64,000 nt of DNA from Rhodococcus oryzae. GTDB lineage: Bacteria > Actinomycetota > Actinomycetes > Mycobacteriales > Mycobacteriaceae. The notes below the pieces were generated by a model. That model did not search any database, had not been told where the DNA came from, and worked only from the letters and a program-made list of their open reading frames with translations. A program made the translations under genes and the position numbers. Shown here piece after piece: positions 34,237 through 44,054 of the stretch (position 1 is the first letter of the stretch; every line of letters begins with the position of its first letter). The DNA lies in the NCBI RefSeq assembly GCF_005049235.1, contig NZ_SUMD01000013.1, positions 62,001-126,000 of the forward strand, given 5' to 3'.

Positions 34237-36729
34237 TCACGCCACCGACTCTGGGCTGGTCTGGCCGGGCGCGCCGCCGACATCCGGCTGCGCGAACAGC
34301 CGCCGCTGCTCGCCGTGGATCGCACCGGAGACCCACCACGCCAACTCCACCAGCACGATGCCAACCGCGCCGCAGACGAGCGCGGTGGTGGTGGCCGCCA
34401 CGTTCGATGGATCGAGTTTGAAGAACTCACGGGTGAAGGGCAGCGCGAACAGGACGAGATATCCGCCCACCGACCCGGCGATCAGCAGCACCTTCCACCA
34501 CGTGTACGGCCGCGCCACGATGGCCAGCACCCAGAGCGCGATCATGATCAGGGTGATCAGGGCAGTGGTCCCGGCCTGCACCCGCTGCGTCTCGGTGGCA
34601 TCCGGCCCCGCGTACACCAGGGCATAGGCGACAAACGTGGCGACACCGATGACCAGGCCGGACGGCACCGCGAGCCGCATCACCCGCGGGACGAATCCGC
34701 TTCGGGCCCGCTCGTTGTTGGGCGCCAGCGACAGGATGAACGCCGGGATACCGATCGTGAACCAGGCCGCGATCGTGACGTGCCGGGGCAGGAACGGGTA
34801 GGGCATCGGCTCGAAGTCGAAGAACTCGGAGAGCACCCCCGACAGCCCGACGAGCAGCGCCAGCAACACTGAGTACACGGTCTTGGTGAGGAACAGGTTC
34901 GAGACTCGCTCGATGTTGCCGATCACCCGGCGTCCCTCGGCGACCACGTACGGCAGGGTGGCGAACTTGTTGTCCAGCAGCACGATCTGGGCGACCGCCC
35001 TGGTCGCGGGGCTGCCCGAGCCCATCGACACCCCGATGTCGGCGTCCTTGAGCGCGAGCACGTCGTTGACGCCGTCGCCGGTCATGGCCACCGTGTGACC
35101 ACGCGACTGCAGCGCCCCGACCATCTCGCGCTTCTGGTCCGGCCGCACCCGGCCGAAGGTGGTTGCCGTGTCCAGGGTGTCGGCCAGCGCCTCCCGATCG
35201 GTCGGCAGCTCCCTCGCGTCGATCGGACGGTCACCGCCGGGCAATCCGAGCGAATCGGCAACCGCACCAACGGAAACCGCGTTGTCCCCGGAGATCACCT
35301 TGACCGCGACGCGCTGATCCGCGAAGTACTCGAGGGTCTCCCTGGCGTCGGGACGCACCCGTTGCTCGAGCACCACCAGCGCCCGCGGCGTCACCCCACC
35401 CGGTGCCGCGGAGTCGTCCACCGACAGGTCGCTGCTGCCGAGCATGAGTACGCGCAGCCCCTTCGAACCGAGCTCCTCGGCCTCGCGGGCCGTGTCGGTC
35501 TCCGGGTCGAGCAACACGTCGGGTGCGCCGAGCACCCAGTTCCCGTTGTCGCCGTAGGAGATACCGCTCCATTTCTTGGCGGACGTGAACGGTGCGATGC
35601 CCGTGCTGGTCCAGCCGGGATCGCCGTCACAGGATTCCGCGATCGCCAGCATGCTCGCGTTCGGACGGGGGTCGCTGCCCGCCATCGCCGCGAGCGCGTC
35701 GCGGGCCGAGGCCTCGTCCCCGTCGAGGGAACGCAACTCCGACAGCCGCATACCGTTCTCGGTGAGCGTGCCGGTCTTGTCCGCGCACACCACGTCGACG
35801 CGGGCGAGCCCCTCGATCGCGGGCAGTTCCTGCACCAGGCACTGCCTGCGCCCGAGCCGGACCACCCCAACCGCGAAGGCCAGCGAGGTCATCAGCACCA
35901 GGCCCTCCGGCACCATCGGGACCAGCGCCGCGACCATGCCGTTCAGCGCCGCGGACAGATCCTGCTCACTGACGAACAGCTGGTTGTAGATGATCAGCAG
36001 GCCCGCCGGGATCATCAGGTACGTGATGAACTTGAGGATCTTGTCGACGCCGCTGCGCAGCTCGGAGTGCACCAGTGTGAACTTGCTCGCCTCCGCCGCC
36101 AGCTTCGCCGCGTAGGCGTCCTTGCCGACCTTCGTGGCCTGATAGGCGCCGCTGCCGGACACCACGAAACTGCCCGAGAGCACCTGCTCGCCCGGCTGCT
36201 TGTGGACGGGGTCGGCCTCGCCGGTCAGCAGCGATTCGTCGACCTCGAGGACCTCGCCCTCGACAACGGCGCCGTCGACCACGATCTGGTCGCCCGCGCC
36301 CAGTTCGATGATCTCGTCGAGAACCACCTCGTTCGGTGCCACCGACACCGCTACGCCGTCGCGGCGCACCTGGGGCTTGGCCTGGCTGACGATCGCCAGC
36401 TTGTCGAGGGTCTGCTTGGCCCTGACTTCCTGAATGATGCCGATCGCGCTGTTCGCGATGATCAGCAGCCCGAACATGCCGTCGATCACCGAGCCCGTGG
36501 CCAGCACGATGATCAGCAGCACACCGAGGATCGCGTTGATCCGGGTGAACACGTTGGCGCGGACGATCTCCTTGACCGACCGGCTCGCGCGACCGGGCAC
36601 GTCATTGGTCTGCCCGTCCGCCACCCGGCGCGAGACCTGTGCCGCTGTCAATCCGGTCGAGACGTCGACCTCGCCTGCCGTCAGTGTCGCGACCGTCACA
36701 CCGTCGCCGGAATTCTCCTCGGGGGCCAT
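34237..36729 (-). CDS. ctpE: P-type cation ATPase, CtpE-like
   Basis: An 830-residue P-type ATPase. The phosphorylation motif DKTGTL (Asp317), the hinge [17 protein letters not shown] near 550, and LTGEADPV in place of the canonical TGES in the actuator domain are all visible. There is no N-terminal metal-binding domain. Eight to ten membrane helices are expected. M. tuberculosis CtpE, which it resembles, has been described as a Ca2+ uptake pump. Its neighbours (MBL protein and EchA6-like upstream, MT0933-like downstream) match the Rv0905-Rv0909 order. Confidence 0.92.
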   Translation of the reverse strand: MAPEENSGDGVTVATLTAGEVDVSTGLTAAQVSRRVADGQTNDVPGRASRSVKEIVRANVFTRINAILGVLLIIVLATGSVIDGMFGLLIIANSAIGIIQEVRAKQTLDKLAIVSQAKPQVRRDGVAVSVAPNEVVLDEIIELGAGDQIVVDGAVVEGEVLEVDESLLTGEADPVHKQPGEQVLSGSFVVSGSGAYQATKVGKDAYAAKLAAEASKFTLVHSELRSGVDKILKFITYLMIPAGLLIIYNQLFVSEQDLSAALNGMVAALVPMVPEGLVLMTSLAFAVGVVRLGRRQCLVQELPAIEGLARVDVVCADKTGTLTENGMRLSELRSLDGDEASARDALAAMAGSDPRPNASMLAIAESCDGDPGWTSTGIAPFTSAKKWSGISYGDNGNWVLGAPDVLLDPETDTAREAEELGSKGLRVLMLGSSDLSVDDSAAPGGVTPRALVVLEQRVRPDARETLEYFADQRVAVKVISGDNAVSVGAVADSLGLPGGDRPIDARELPTDREALADTLDTATTFGRVRPDQKREMVGALQSRGHTVAMTGDGVNDVLALKDADIGVSMGSGSPATRAVAQIVLLDNKFATLPYVVAEGRRVIGNIERVSNLFLTKTVYSVLLALLVGLSGVLSEFFDFEPMPYPFLPRHVTIAAWFTIGIPAFILSLAPNNERARSGFVPRVMRLAVPSGLVIGVATFVAYALVYAGPDATETQRVQAGTTALITLIMIALWVLAIVARPYTWWKVLLIAGSVGGYLVLFALPFTREFFKLDPSNVAATTTALVCGAVGIVLVELAWWVSGAIHGEQRRLFAQPDVGGAPGQTSPESVA

Positions 36730-36773
36730 GCCGCCAGGCTATGCCAGACCCGGGGACACCCGCCGCCTCCCGC

Positions 36774-37892
36774 TCACGCGAGCCGCAGCCACCACTGCCG
36801 CTGCGAGGCCGGGCGCAGCACGTCGATCCGCTGTCCCGGCATCGGCACGCTCACCTTCGTATCCACCTCGCCCGCGGCCGCCAGCAGCCGGGTCACCGGC
36901 TCCGCCCACGGATGGAACGCCAGATTGAAGGTTGCCCAGTGCACCGGCACCAGCACGCCGGACCCGGGCTCCCCGAGGTTGAGATCGGCGTGCATCCGGA
37001 CCGCCTCCTCCGGGTTCATGTGGATGTCCGGCCAGTGCTCGTCGTAGGCGCCGACCGGGAGCAGCGTCAGGTCGAACGGGCCGTGCCGCCTGCCGATCTC
37101 CGCGAACCTCGGGGTGTAACCAGTGTCACCACCGAAGAACACCGTGCGCTGCGGTCCGGCGATCACCCAGGACGACCAGAGCGTCGGGTTGCGCACCAGT
37201 CCGCGGCCGGAGAAGTGCCGAGCCTCGGTGCAGGTGAGGGTCAGGGCACCGACCGTCGCCTGCTCGTCCCAGTCGAGCTCGATGATCCGATCGTCCGGCA
37301 CCCCCCAGTGCCGCAGGTGCGCGCCGATGCCCTTCGGCACCACGAACGGGGCGCGCTGGGTGCGCACCAGGGCCATGACGGTGGCCTTGTCGAGGTGGTC
37401 GTAGTGGTCGTGCGAGACGACGACGGCATCGATCTGCGGCAGCGCCTCGATCCCGACCGGGGTCGGATGCAGCCGGGCGGGCCCGACCAGCCGGGAGGGC
37501 GAGACCCGATGGCTCCAGACGGGGTCGGTGAGCACCCGGTGCCCGTCGATCTCGATCAGCGCGCTGGAGTGGCCGTACCAGGTGACGGCGAGTTCCGCGG
37601 GCTGCGCGGGTGCGAGCGGGGTGGCCAGCGGGATCGGGCTCCGCGGGCGTCCCAGCCGGCCGCGGGTGAGGAGCGAGGTCACGATGCTCGAGCGCGTGTT
37701 CACGAACTGGCTGCTGGGTTCGGTGTTGTGGAACCGCTTGCCGCGATACCGGGCGGAACCCTTCGCGTGCGGCACGATCGCCGTGGTCGAGGCGCCCATC
37801 GCCGAGGACAGGTCCGTGCCGACGCGCACCAGCGCCGCGACCCCTGCCAGGCCGGCCGCGGCCGCGATGGCGCCCTTGATCCCGAGTCTCAT
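36774..37892 (-). CDS. MBL-fold metallo-hydrolase, Rv0906/NAPE-PLD-like
   Basis: A 372-residue protein with a possible N-terminal membrane anchor (about 5-25) followed by a metallo-beta-lactamase fold. Metal ligands are in SHDHYDHLD, later in FGGDTGY and VPVHWATF. The WYGHSSALIEIDGHRVLTDPV segment is shared with N-acylphosphatidylethanolamine phospholipase D-like enzymes. Its length equals that of Rv0906 as I recall it, supporting ATG 37892. The start overlaps the stop of the EchA6-like gene (ATGA). It may act on phospholipid-related substrates. Confidence 0.9.
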   Translation of the reverse strand: MRLGIKGAIAAAAGLAGVAALVRVGTDLSSAMGASTTAIVPHAKGSARYRGKRFHNTEPSSQFVNTRSSIVTSLLTRGRLGRPRSPIPLATPLAPAQPAELAVTWYGHSSALIEIDGHRVLTDPVWSHRVSPSRLVGPARLHPTPVGIEALPQIDAVVVSHDHYDHLDKATVMALVRTQRAPFVVPKGIGAHLRHWGVPDDRIIELDWDEQATVGALTLTCTEARHFSGRGLVRNPTLWSSWVIAGPQRTVFFGGDTGYTPRFAEIGRRHGPFDLTLLPVGAYDEHWPDIHMNPEEAVRMHADLNLGEPGSGVLVPVHWATFNLAFHPWAEPVTRLLAAAGEVDTKVSVPMPGQRIDVLRPASQRQWWLRLA

Positions 37893-38620
37893 CGGCCCTT
37901 GAACTCCGGCTGCCGCTTCTCCCACCGCGCCTGGCGGGCCTCGTCCATGTCCTCGCTGCGCCAGGCCGCCTGCAGCGCGCTCAGCTGTTCGGGAGTCGGG
38001 TCGTCCTGGGTGCCGTCGTCGTTGAACACCATCTTGAGGTGCCGCAGCGACAGCGGGGCCAGGTCCGCGATGCGCTTGGCCCAGTCCTGCGCGGTCGCGA
38101 GGTCGCCGATCTTGTTCGCCAGGCCCGCGGTCAGTGCCTCCTCGGCGGTCAGCGACTCGGCTCCGAGCAGCATCGTGCGGGCCGGTCCACCGCCCGCGAG
38201 GGATACCAGCCGCTTCACGGTCCAGGTGTCGACGGAGATGCCGAGCTTGGCGGCGGGGATCGCGAAATGGGCGTCGGGGGCGACGACCCGCAGGTCCGAG
38301 GCCAGGGCCAGCTGGGTTCCTGCGCCGACCGCCGGGCCGTTCACCGCCGCGATCACCGGGATCGGCGTCGAGTCGATGGTGTGCAGCATCTCGAGCAGGG
38401 TGTCGGTGAAGCCGTCGGCGTACACGTCACCGGACAGGTCGGCGCCCGCGCAGAACGCGGAGCCCTGCCCGGTCAGCACGATCGCCCGCGCCCCGAGGGC
38501 AACGGCCTCGTCGACGGCATCGCGCAGGAGCACGCATTGCTCGGTGTTCAGAGCGTTCCGCCGCTCCTCCCGCTGGAGCTCGATGGTCACCACATCACCG
38601 TCGCGGCTGGTCCCGATCAT
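37889..38620 (-). CDS. EchA6-like enoyl-CoA hydratase homologue lacking catalytic Glu
   Basis: A 243-residue crotonase-fold protein (RNALNTEQC, GSAFCAGADLSGD oxyanion-hole region, GPAVGAGTQLALASDLRVVAPDAHF). The two Glu residues that hydrate enoyl-CoA are replaced: Gln in GAGTQLA and Ala in the PAAKLGI position. The same loss is known for M. tuberculosis EchA6, which binds acyl-CoA and is linked to feeding FAS-II for mycolic acids. Length and flanking genes agree. ATG 38620 is chosen by family alignment. Confidence 0.9.
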   Translation of the reverse strand: MIGTSRDGDVVTIELQREERRNALNTEQCVLLRDAVDEAVALGARAIVLTGQGSAFCAGADLSGDVYADGFTDTLLEMLHTIDSTPIPVIAAVNGPAVGAGTQLALASDLRVVAPDAHFAIPAAKLGISVDTWTVKRLVSLAGGGPARTMLLGAESLTAEEALTAGLANKIGDLATAQDWAKRIADLAPLSLRHLKMVFNDDGTQDDPTPEQLSALQAAWRSEDMDEARQARWEKRQPEFKGR

Positions 38621-38659
38621 GTGAATGACCGTACCGTTCACACCCGGGAGGTTGCCACC

Positions 38660-39748
38660 ATGCAGACACGGTCGGACGTCGTGGTCATCGGCGCCGGACA
38701 GGCGGGCCTGTCCGCGGGCTACTACCTGCGCCGGTTCGGACTCGAGCCCGGTGCGGGATTCGTGATCCTCGACCACTCCCCCGGCGCGGGCGGAGCGTGG
38801 CAGTTCCGTTGGCCCTCACTGACATTGAGCACCGTCAATCGCGTGCACGACCTACCGGGCATGCCGTTCACCGATGTACTGGACGACACCGCCCCCGCCG
38901 AGGTGCACGCCGCCGAGGCGGTACCTCGATACTTCGCCGAGTACGAGCGCCGATTCGAACTGCCGGTTCACCGGCCGGTGCACACCCGGGTGGTGTGCGA
39001 CAAGGCCGGCGACGGTCTGCTCACCCTGGAGACCGACTCCGGGCCCGTCACCGCCCGCGGGATCATCAACGCCACCGGCACCTGGGAGCGACCCTTCATC
39101 CCGCGCTACCCGGGAACCGAGCTGTTCCAGGGGCGCCAGCTGCACACCAGGGACTACCAGAGCGCCGCCGAGTTCGCGGGCCGTCACGTGGTCGTCGTGG
39201 GCGGCGGCATCTCCGCCGTGCAACTGCTCGACGAGATCTCCCTGGTCACCTCCACCACCTGGGTGACCCGCAGCGTCCCGCAGTTCCGGGAGGAACCGTT
39301 CACCGCGGAGGAGGGCAGGGCCGCGGTCGCGGTGGTCGAGGACCGGGTGCGGCGCGGCCTGCCGCCCGGCTCGGTGGTGTCGGTGACCGGGCTGCCGGTC
39401 ACTCCGGCGATCAGGGCCGCCCGCGCCCGCGGCGCGCTCGCGCGACTGCCCATGTTCAGCGAGATCACCGCGGACGGGGTGCGCTGGGCGGACGGCACGC
39501 AGCGTCGCGCCGACGTGATCCTGTGGTGTACCGGCTTCCGCAGCTCGCTCGATCATCTGGCCCCGCTCCGGCTGCGCGGGCCCGGCGGCGGGATCACGAT
39601 GAGCGGGCGGCTGGCCACGCAGGTCGCGTCCGACCCGCGGATCCACCTGCTCGGGTACGGCCCGTCCGCGAGCACGATCGGGGCAAACCGGGGTGGACGG
39701 GCGGCCGCGGCGGAGCTGATCGAGCACCTGGGCGCGACCGCTCGGTAG
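38660..39748 (+). CDS. FAD-dependent NAD(P)-binding monooxygenase-like oxidoreductase
   Basis: A 362-residue flavoprotein with an N-terminal dinucleotide motif VVVIGAGQAGLSAGYYL near residues 7-23, and a second one (VVVVGGGISAVQLL) near 178-191 for NADPH. The C-terminal GYGPSAST...NRGGRAAA fits the group. It resembles flavin-containing (Baeyer-Villiger-like) monooxygenases or thioredoxin-reductase-like proteins. The substrate is unknown. ATG 38660 has GGGAGG about ten bases upstream. The gene is divergent from the EchA6-like gene with a 39-bp gap. Confidence 0.87.
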   Translation: MQTRSDVVVIGAGQAGLSAGYYLRRFGLEPGAGFVILDHSPGAGGAWQFRWPSLTLSTVNRVHDLPGMPFTDVLDDTAPAEVHAAEAVPRYFAEYERRFELPVHRPVHTRVVCDKAGDGLLTLETDSGPVTARGIINATGTWERPFIPRYPGTELFQGRQLHTRDYQSAAEFAGRHVVVVGGGISAVQLLDEISLVTSTTWVTRSVPQFREEPFTAEEGRAAVAVVEDRVRRGLPPGSVVSVTGLPVTPAIRAARARGALARLPMFSEITADGVRWADGTQRRADVILWCTGFRSSLDHLAPLRLRGPGGGITMSGRLATQVASDPRIHLLGYGPSASTIGANRGGRAAAAELIEHLGATAR

Positions 39749-39766
39749 CGGACCGCACCCGGCCCG

Positions 39767-40768
39767 TCAGGCCGAGGCCGCGGCCCGTTGCCGGATCTGC
39801 CGCGGGGACTCCCCGGCGAGATCCCTGACGGCGCGACCGAACTGGCTCAACCCGGTGAACCCGCTCCGGCTCGCGATCTGGCCGACCGACAAGTGTGCGG
39901 CTCCCGGATCCGAGAGCAGGTCGATGCCATGTCTGACCCGTCGTCTGCGGATCATGCCGTAGACCGAAATGCCGTCGCCCTCCATGAGTTTGTGGAGGTA
40001 GCGGGGGCTGACGTTGATCCCCGCGGCGACGCGATCGACGTTGAGCGTGGGGTCCGTGAAGTTGCGTTCGATGAAGTCGTAGACCCTGGCCCGGTTGCCG
40101 ACGGCCATCTCCTCCGGCGTGGGCGCCTCGTCGGCCGATGACTGGATCACGGCCAGCGCCAGATCCACGATCGCGTGCTCGATCAGCGACTGTTCGGCGA
40201 GGGTGTTCGGGTGGTGGCGGGTGAGCGGCTCCAGCATTCCCGCCAGCGCGCTCCCGACGGGCGATCCCGGAATGACGGCGCCGGTGAGCTTTCGGGTGTC
40301 GATCGACCGCTCCGCGAGCAGCCGGCGAGGGAGATAGACGAAGACGACCTCACTGCCTGCCGCGACATCGAGCTCGAACTCGCGCCCGAAGTCGACGAAC
40401 GTGATGTCACCGGCCGCGCCCCGACCCGAGGACCGATCCTGTTCCACGCCAACAGTGCCCGACCGGATGGTCGCCACCGAGACGTAGTCACCCATCTCGT
40501 CGTCCAGCATGGTGCGGGTGCGGACCGCCGTGACCGCGGTCGATTTCATCCGGTTCACGCGGATCGTCCCGAAGTCCGTGGATCCCATCGTCGCCCGGAA
40601 CTGCGACGGTTGCTCGGCCCTGAATCGGCAGATCCCGGAGATCATGTCGATCCCGTCGGCCCCGCGCATGTGGAGACCGCCAAGAAACCGTTGCGTCAGT
40701 CCCGCGGTCTGCAGAGTTGCCGTGCCAGCGTTCAATTCGCCCCCAGTGTCGCCCGTGCCCCCCGACAT
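39767..40768 (-). CDS. AraC-family transcriptional regulator
   Basis: A 333-residue regulator. The N-terminal region (about 30-210) resembles the AraC-binding-like sensor domain, with FGTIRVNRMKST and GDITFVDFGREFELDV. The C-terminal AraC HTH pair spans about 235-330: VDRVAAGINVSPRYLHKLM as the first helix-turn-helix and VGQIASRSGFTGLSQFGRAVRDLAGESPRQIR as the second. It may control the convergent flavoprotein gene (stops 18 bp apart), though no operator is visible. The start is ATG 40768. Confidence 0.9.
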   Translation of the reverse strand: MSGGTGDTGGELNAGTATLQTAGLTQRFLGGLHMRGADGIDMISGICRFRAEQPSQFRATMGSTDFGTIRVNRMKSTAVTAVRTRTMLDDEMGDYVSVATIRSGTVGVEQDRSSGRGAAGDITFVDFGREFELDVAAGSEVVFVYLPRRLLAERSIDTRKLTGAVIPGSPVGSALAGMLEPLTRHHPNTLAEQSLIEHAIVDLALAVIQSSADEAPTPEEMAVGNRARVYDFIERNFTDPTLNVDRVAAGINVSPRYLHKLMEGDGISVYGMIRRRRVRHGIDLLSDPGAAHLSVGQIASRSGFTGLSQFGRAVRDLAGESPRQIRQRAAASA

Positions 40769-40819
40769 GAGTTTCAGAACGCACTGTAACGCAACGCAAC
40801 GGACCCCGTGGTCAGTCGG

Positions 40820-41464
40820 TCAGCCCGCGTCGGCGACCACCTGGCGCGCCGGGTTCAGCGGAGCGAACTCGAATCCCCAACCGAGCGACCGCCGCACGCC
40901 CAACGTGAGCAGCCGCTGGTACTGGGACCAGGCATGCGTCTGCCAGTCCAGGAACCGCTCGACCACGAGCGTGCGCCACTGGGCGTCGTCCAGGGTCAGC
41001 GCAACGGTGGACACGTGCAAACGGGTGCAGATCAGCTGTCGCTCGGCACAGATCTCGATCTCCGACAGCCCGGCGAGACCGACCGCGGGACACCACTCGA
41101 CACCCGCACAGGTGTCGAACCTGACGGCGGTCGCATGCCGCTCCCAGGTCGCCAACGTCTCCTCGACCGCGTGCTCGTGAGCCGACAGCACCGCGTCCAG
41201 GCGGTCCCGCAGCCTGCCGCCGAATGCCGCACGCAGAACCGATCGCGGCGGGGTGAAGGTCACCTCGAGCGCCGAGACCGCTGCGCTCTCGCGCCGCACA
41301 CCGCAGCCCTCCCCGAAAAGCCACTCGGCGACGCGCATCTCGGGCGGGTGCACGAACTCCGGTCCGGCGGTGGAGGACCCGACCCAACGCAGCCGGGAGA
41401 TGTCGGGACACTCGAGCGGCGGAACCGAATCCGCGTGTGCGATAACCCACGTCATAGCGGGCAT
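40820..41464 (-). CDS. hypothetical protein
   Basis: A 214-residue soluble protein I do not recognise. It has several Cys (LFGEGCGVRRE, DTCAGVEWCP, EICAERQLICTRLH), many Trp, and a central helical stretch (RDRLDAVLSAHEHAVEETLATWERHATAV). The N-terminal MPAMTWVIAHADSV suggests a strand-first fold. Start choice is uncertain: ATG 41464 is given, and an upstream in-frame TTG (41506) lacks a clear RBS. It lies between the AraC gene and a membrane protein gene, all on the minus strand. Confidence 0.6.
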   Translation of the reverse strand: MPAMTWVIAHADSVPPLECPDISRLRWVGSSTAGPEFVHPPEMRVAEWLFGEGCGVRRESAAVSALEVTFTPPRSVLRAAFGGRLRDRLDAVLSAHEHAVEETLATWERHATAVRFDTCAGVEWCPAVGLAGLSEIEICAERQLICTRLHVSTVALTLDDAQWRTLVVERFLDWQTHAWSQYQRLLTLGVRRSLGWGFEFAPLNPARQVVADAG

Positions 41465-41561
41465 GATGACATCCGGACAACCGTTCAGACCGCACCCAAT
41501 ACCCAATTGTGACCCTGATGCGCGAATCGTCGAATCCCCATGCGCGGATCACCCAGTCCGG

Positions 41562-43409
41562 CTACGGACTCGGCACCACCACGCCAACGGGTCCGGATCC
41601 GACGCACAGCGTGAGATCCTGTTCCACCGCTCGCACCTTGAGCAACCCACCGCCACCCGTCAGGCGCACGAAAACACTGTTCGCGCCGCGCCGAACCGGA
41701 ACCGTCACCGGCTCCCCTTGCTGGAGCGACACTGTGATCTCGCCGTCCGCCGAGGCCAGGTAGTTCAGCCGAACGGTCCACTCCCAGCCGGCCAGCGGTC
41801 CGTCGAGCGACAGCTCGGAGACATCCTTTCCGATGCGATGCCCGCAGCCCGGCTCCGGGCCCGGATCGATGGCCCGGACCCACGTCACCTGCGCGTCGAC
41901 CAGTCGACCGTCATCGTCGAGCATGCGCAGCTCCGGCGTGGACGCCGTGAACTCCGGGCGATCGGGCAGCGGCCCGAGGACGTGACTGACCAGGTTGTGG
42001 GGGTGAGCGACGGGCAGCAGCACCCATATCGACGCCGGCTGCTCCAGCAGCGGCACATCGGGATGGGCCGCGAGCGCAGACCGCGCGTTGGCCAGGTAGT
42101 CGCGTGTCGTGTCGTCCCGCCAGCTGTCGGCAAAGGTCGCGGTCGAGACCAGGCTGCCTGCGACGAACACGGACATCAGCGCCACCGCCACCGCCGGTCC
42201 GCGCCAGGAACCCGCCCTTGCGGTTCGGGTGGGGGCGCGCAGGATGACGGCCAGCGCGATGGCGATGATGACGGCGCTGTCGGTCAGGTAGCGCAGCGTC
42301 TGCCCGAGCTCGAAGGTCGTCTCCGCACCCGATCGGGTGACGACCATCGCCGCGACCGAGGCGAACACAAAGGCCCCCACCGCGATCCACACCCAGGCTA
42401 TCCGCCGCTTCCAGACGATCGTCGCGACGACAACCGCGACGGCGAGGACCCCGCTCGCGGCGATGAGCACCCCGGGCGGGTCCGCCCACGGCGGACTCGG
42501 CGGCCAGCGGTCCCAGGTCCATGGCCCGCCGAAGAGCGTCGGCAGCAGCCCTTTCGATGTCGCATGCCGGACCATCTCGACTGCCGACGCACCATCGTAT
42601 TCCGCGAAATCCATGGTGACGGTGAGGCGGTAGATGAGCGACCACACGGCCGCGAGCAGCAGCGTGGGCGCCCAGAGGAGCGCCCCCCTGGAGGCCGCGG
42701 CGCGAACCGGTCGTGCCCGGCCGTCGACCCGGTAGATCAGCGCGACCGCGGCAAAGGCCACCAGCGGCACCAGCACCGCCTTCTCGAAGAACTGCAGCGA
42801 GACCGCGAACACCAGGAACCCGGAGATCGCGTAGCGCGCACTGCCGGTGCGGCACAACCGAATCGCGTCCCCCGCCACCCAGGCGAGGCCGATCTGCAGC
42901 GGCAACGCATTGAGACCCGCCGCCCACCAGGCGAAGGCGGGCAGGGTCAGCGGCGAGAAGAGATAGAACACCAACGGGATCAGGATGGTCGGGCGGCGAC
43001 CGAGGATCAGACGGAGCAGTCGCAGCAGGGCCAATGAGGCCAGCGCCTGGAGCACGAGCAGCATCAGAGCCGCCACCAGCCAGTTGTACGGCGCCAACCT
43101 CGTTGCTATCCCGGCGACGAGGAATGCCGCAGGCATGAAATGACCGTCGTGGTCGTAGAACAGGAACTGCGACGACAGCAGCGACATCGATCCGGACCGT
43201 CCGGTCAGGATCAGGTCGTCCCAGTAGAAGTAGCCGCGGCTCAGAACCAGGCCCCGCACGACCAACTGCAGGGCGATCAGAGCCAGGGCGAGATGCATGA
43301 CGCGACGGCCGGACAGCTGCCACCAGCGAGGCGCCCGGGCCGGCCGCCCCTCGGCGGCCGACCCCGAGGCGGACGCCGGGTCCGCGGGGACGAGCATTTC
43401 TGCGCGCAT
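41562..43409 (-). CDS. large polytopic membrane protein, glycosyltransferase-C-like
   Basis: A 615-residue membrane protein with about ten to twelve helices in residues 30-430. It begins with a helix and then an extracytoplasmic acidic motif, YFYWDDLILTG, reminiscent of the Asp/Glu-bearing first loop of GT-C glycosyltransferases. A soluble C-terminal domain of about 180 residues follows (from LANARSALAAHPDVPLLEQ). GT-C enzymes use polyprenyl-phosphate sugars to modify cell-wall glycans. No close family is identified, and no wall-glycan genes adjoin. The start is ATG 43409. Confidence 0.7.
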   Translation of the reverse strand: MRAEMLVPADPASASGSAAEGRPARAPRWWQLSGRRVMHLALALIALQLVVRGLVLSRGYFYWDDLILTGRSGSMSLLSSQFLFYDHDGHFMPAAFLVAGIATRLAPYNWLVAALMLLVLQALASLALLRLLRLILGRRPTILIPLVFYLFSPLTLPAFAWWAAGLNALPLQIGLAWVAGDAIRLCRTGSARYAISGFLVFAVSLQFFEKAVLVPLVAFAAVALIYRVDGRARPVRAAASRGALLWAPTLLLAAVWSLIYRLTVTMDFAEYDGASAVEMVRHATSKGLLPTLFGGPWTWDRWPPSPPWADPPGVLIAASGVLAVAVVVATIVWKRRIAWVWIAVGAFVFASVAAMVVTRSGAETTFELGQTLRYLTDSAVIIAIALAVILRAPTRTARAGSWRGPAVAVALMSVFVAGSLVSTATFADSWRDDTTRDYLANARSALAAHPDVPLLEQPASIWVLLPVAHPHNLVSHVLGPLPDRPEFTASTPELRMLDDDGRLVDAQVTWVRAIDPGPEPGCGHRIGKDVSELSLDGPLAGWEWTVRLNYLASADGEITVSLQQGEPVTVPVRRGANSVFVRLTGGGGLLKVRAVEQDLTLCVGSGPVGVVVPSP

Positions 43410-43519
43410 GGTTGCACCGACCCTAATGGCTCGAGTCCATTGAGCCCGCATTCGTGCGGACGCTGGCTAGGATCGGTGTTTGGTGTTGCCGAGAGTCCCG
43501 TGCGACCGAGAGGACCCCG

Positions 43520-43885
43520 ATGCGTTTCCTCACACTTGCCGCCACTGCCGCCGCACTCGCCGCTGTGTCCGCCGCCCTCGCGGCACCAGCCGCACAGGCC
43601 CTGACCCCGCGGACCGTCTTCGGGACGGTGACCTGCAAACAGGGTCACCGGAGTTCGCCACCGGTGGCGGTGTGGGTGGTCGCTGAGAAGGGCGAATCCG
43701 GGTGGGCGGATCTCGACGACCCATTCGGCGACCACGGATGGGTGCGCGAGTATTCGTACACGGCTTATGACGCCGAGCGATTCCGACTCGTCGTCGGGTG
43801 CGGGGGAACAGAGAGTCAGGCGGAGCGGGCCGTCGTCACCGACTGGATCAAATCCGGTCGACACAACCTGACAGTGAACTACTGA
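43520..43885 (+). CDS. small secreted protein of unknown function
   Basis: A 121-residue protein with a signal peptide (MRFLTLAATAAALAAVSAAL, likely cleavage after AQA) and a mature part of about 93 residues. It contains two Cys (VTCKQGHRS and VGCGGTES), probably disulfide-bonded, and strands such as VAVWVVAEKGESG and FRLVVGCGG. GAGAGG lies 7 bases before ATG 43520. No known domain is seen. Confidence 0.72.
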   Translation: MRFLTLAATAAALAAVSAALAAPAAQALTPRTVFGTVTCKQGHRSSPPVAVWVVAEKGESGWADLDDPFGDHGWVREYSYTAYDAERFRLVVGCGGTESQAERAVVTDWIKSGRHNLTVNY

Positions 43886-44025
43886 CCGTCCGGCACCCGT
43901 TGCCGTGGAACCGCACTGGGCCATCCCGGTCCGCGGGTGGACTGTGCACGCGTGTTCGCGATCGTCGACGCGCCCGCGGAGATCTCCGACACCTGATTGT
44001 TTTGCTGGACAGCCACTTCTCGACA

Positions 44026-44041
44026 TCGAACGTATGTTCGA
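44026..44041. promoter_or_regulatory. perfect SOS (LexA) box upstream of the DUF222/HNH gene
   Basis: TCGAACGTATGTTCGA is an exact match to the actinobacterial LexA site TCGAAC-N4-GTTCGA and a near-complete palindrome. It ends 13 bases before the ATG of the endonuclease gene, with a TAAAAT -10-like hexamer (44043-44048) alongside. DUF222/13E12 genes in M. tuberculosis are among those known to be LexA-regulated. Confidence 0.85.
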
Positions 44042-44054
44042 GTAAAATCAGGAC

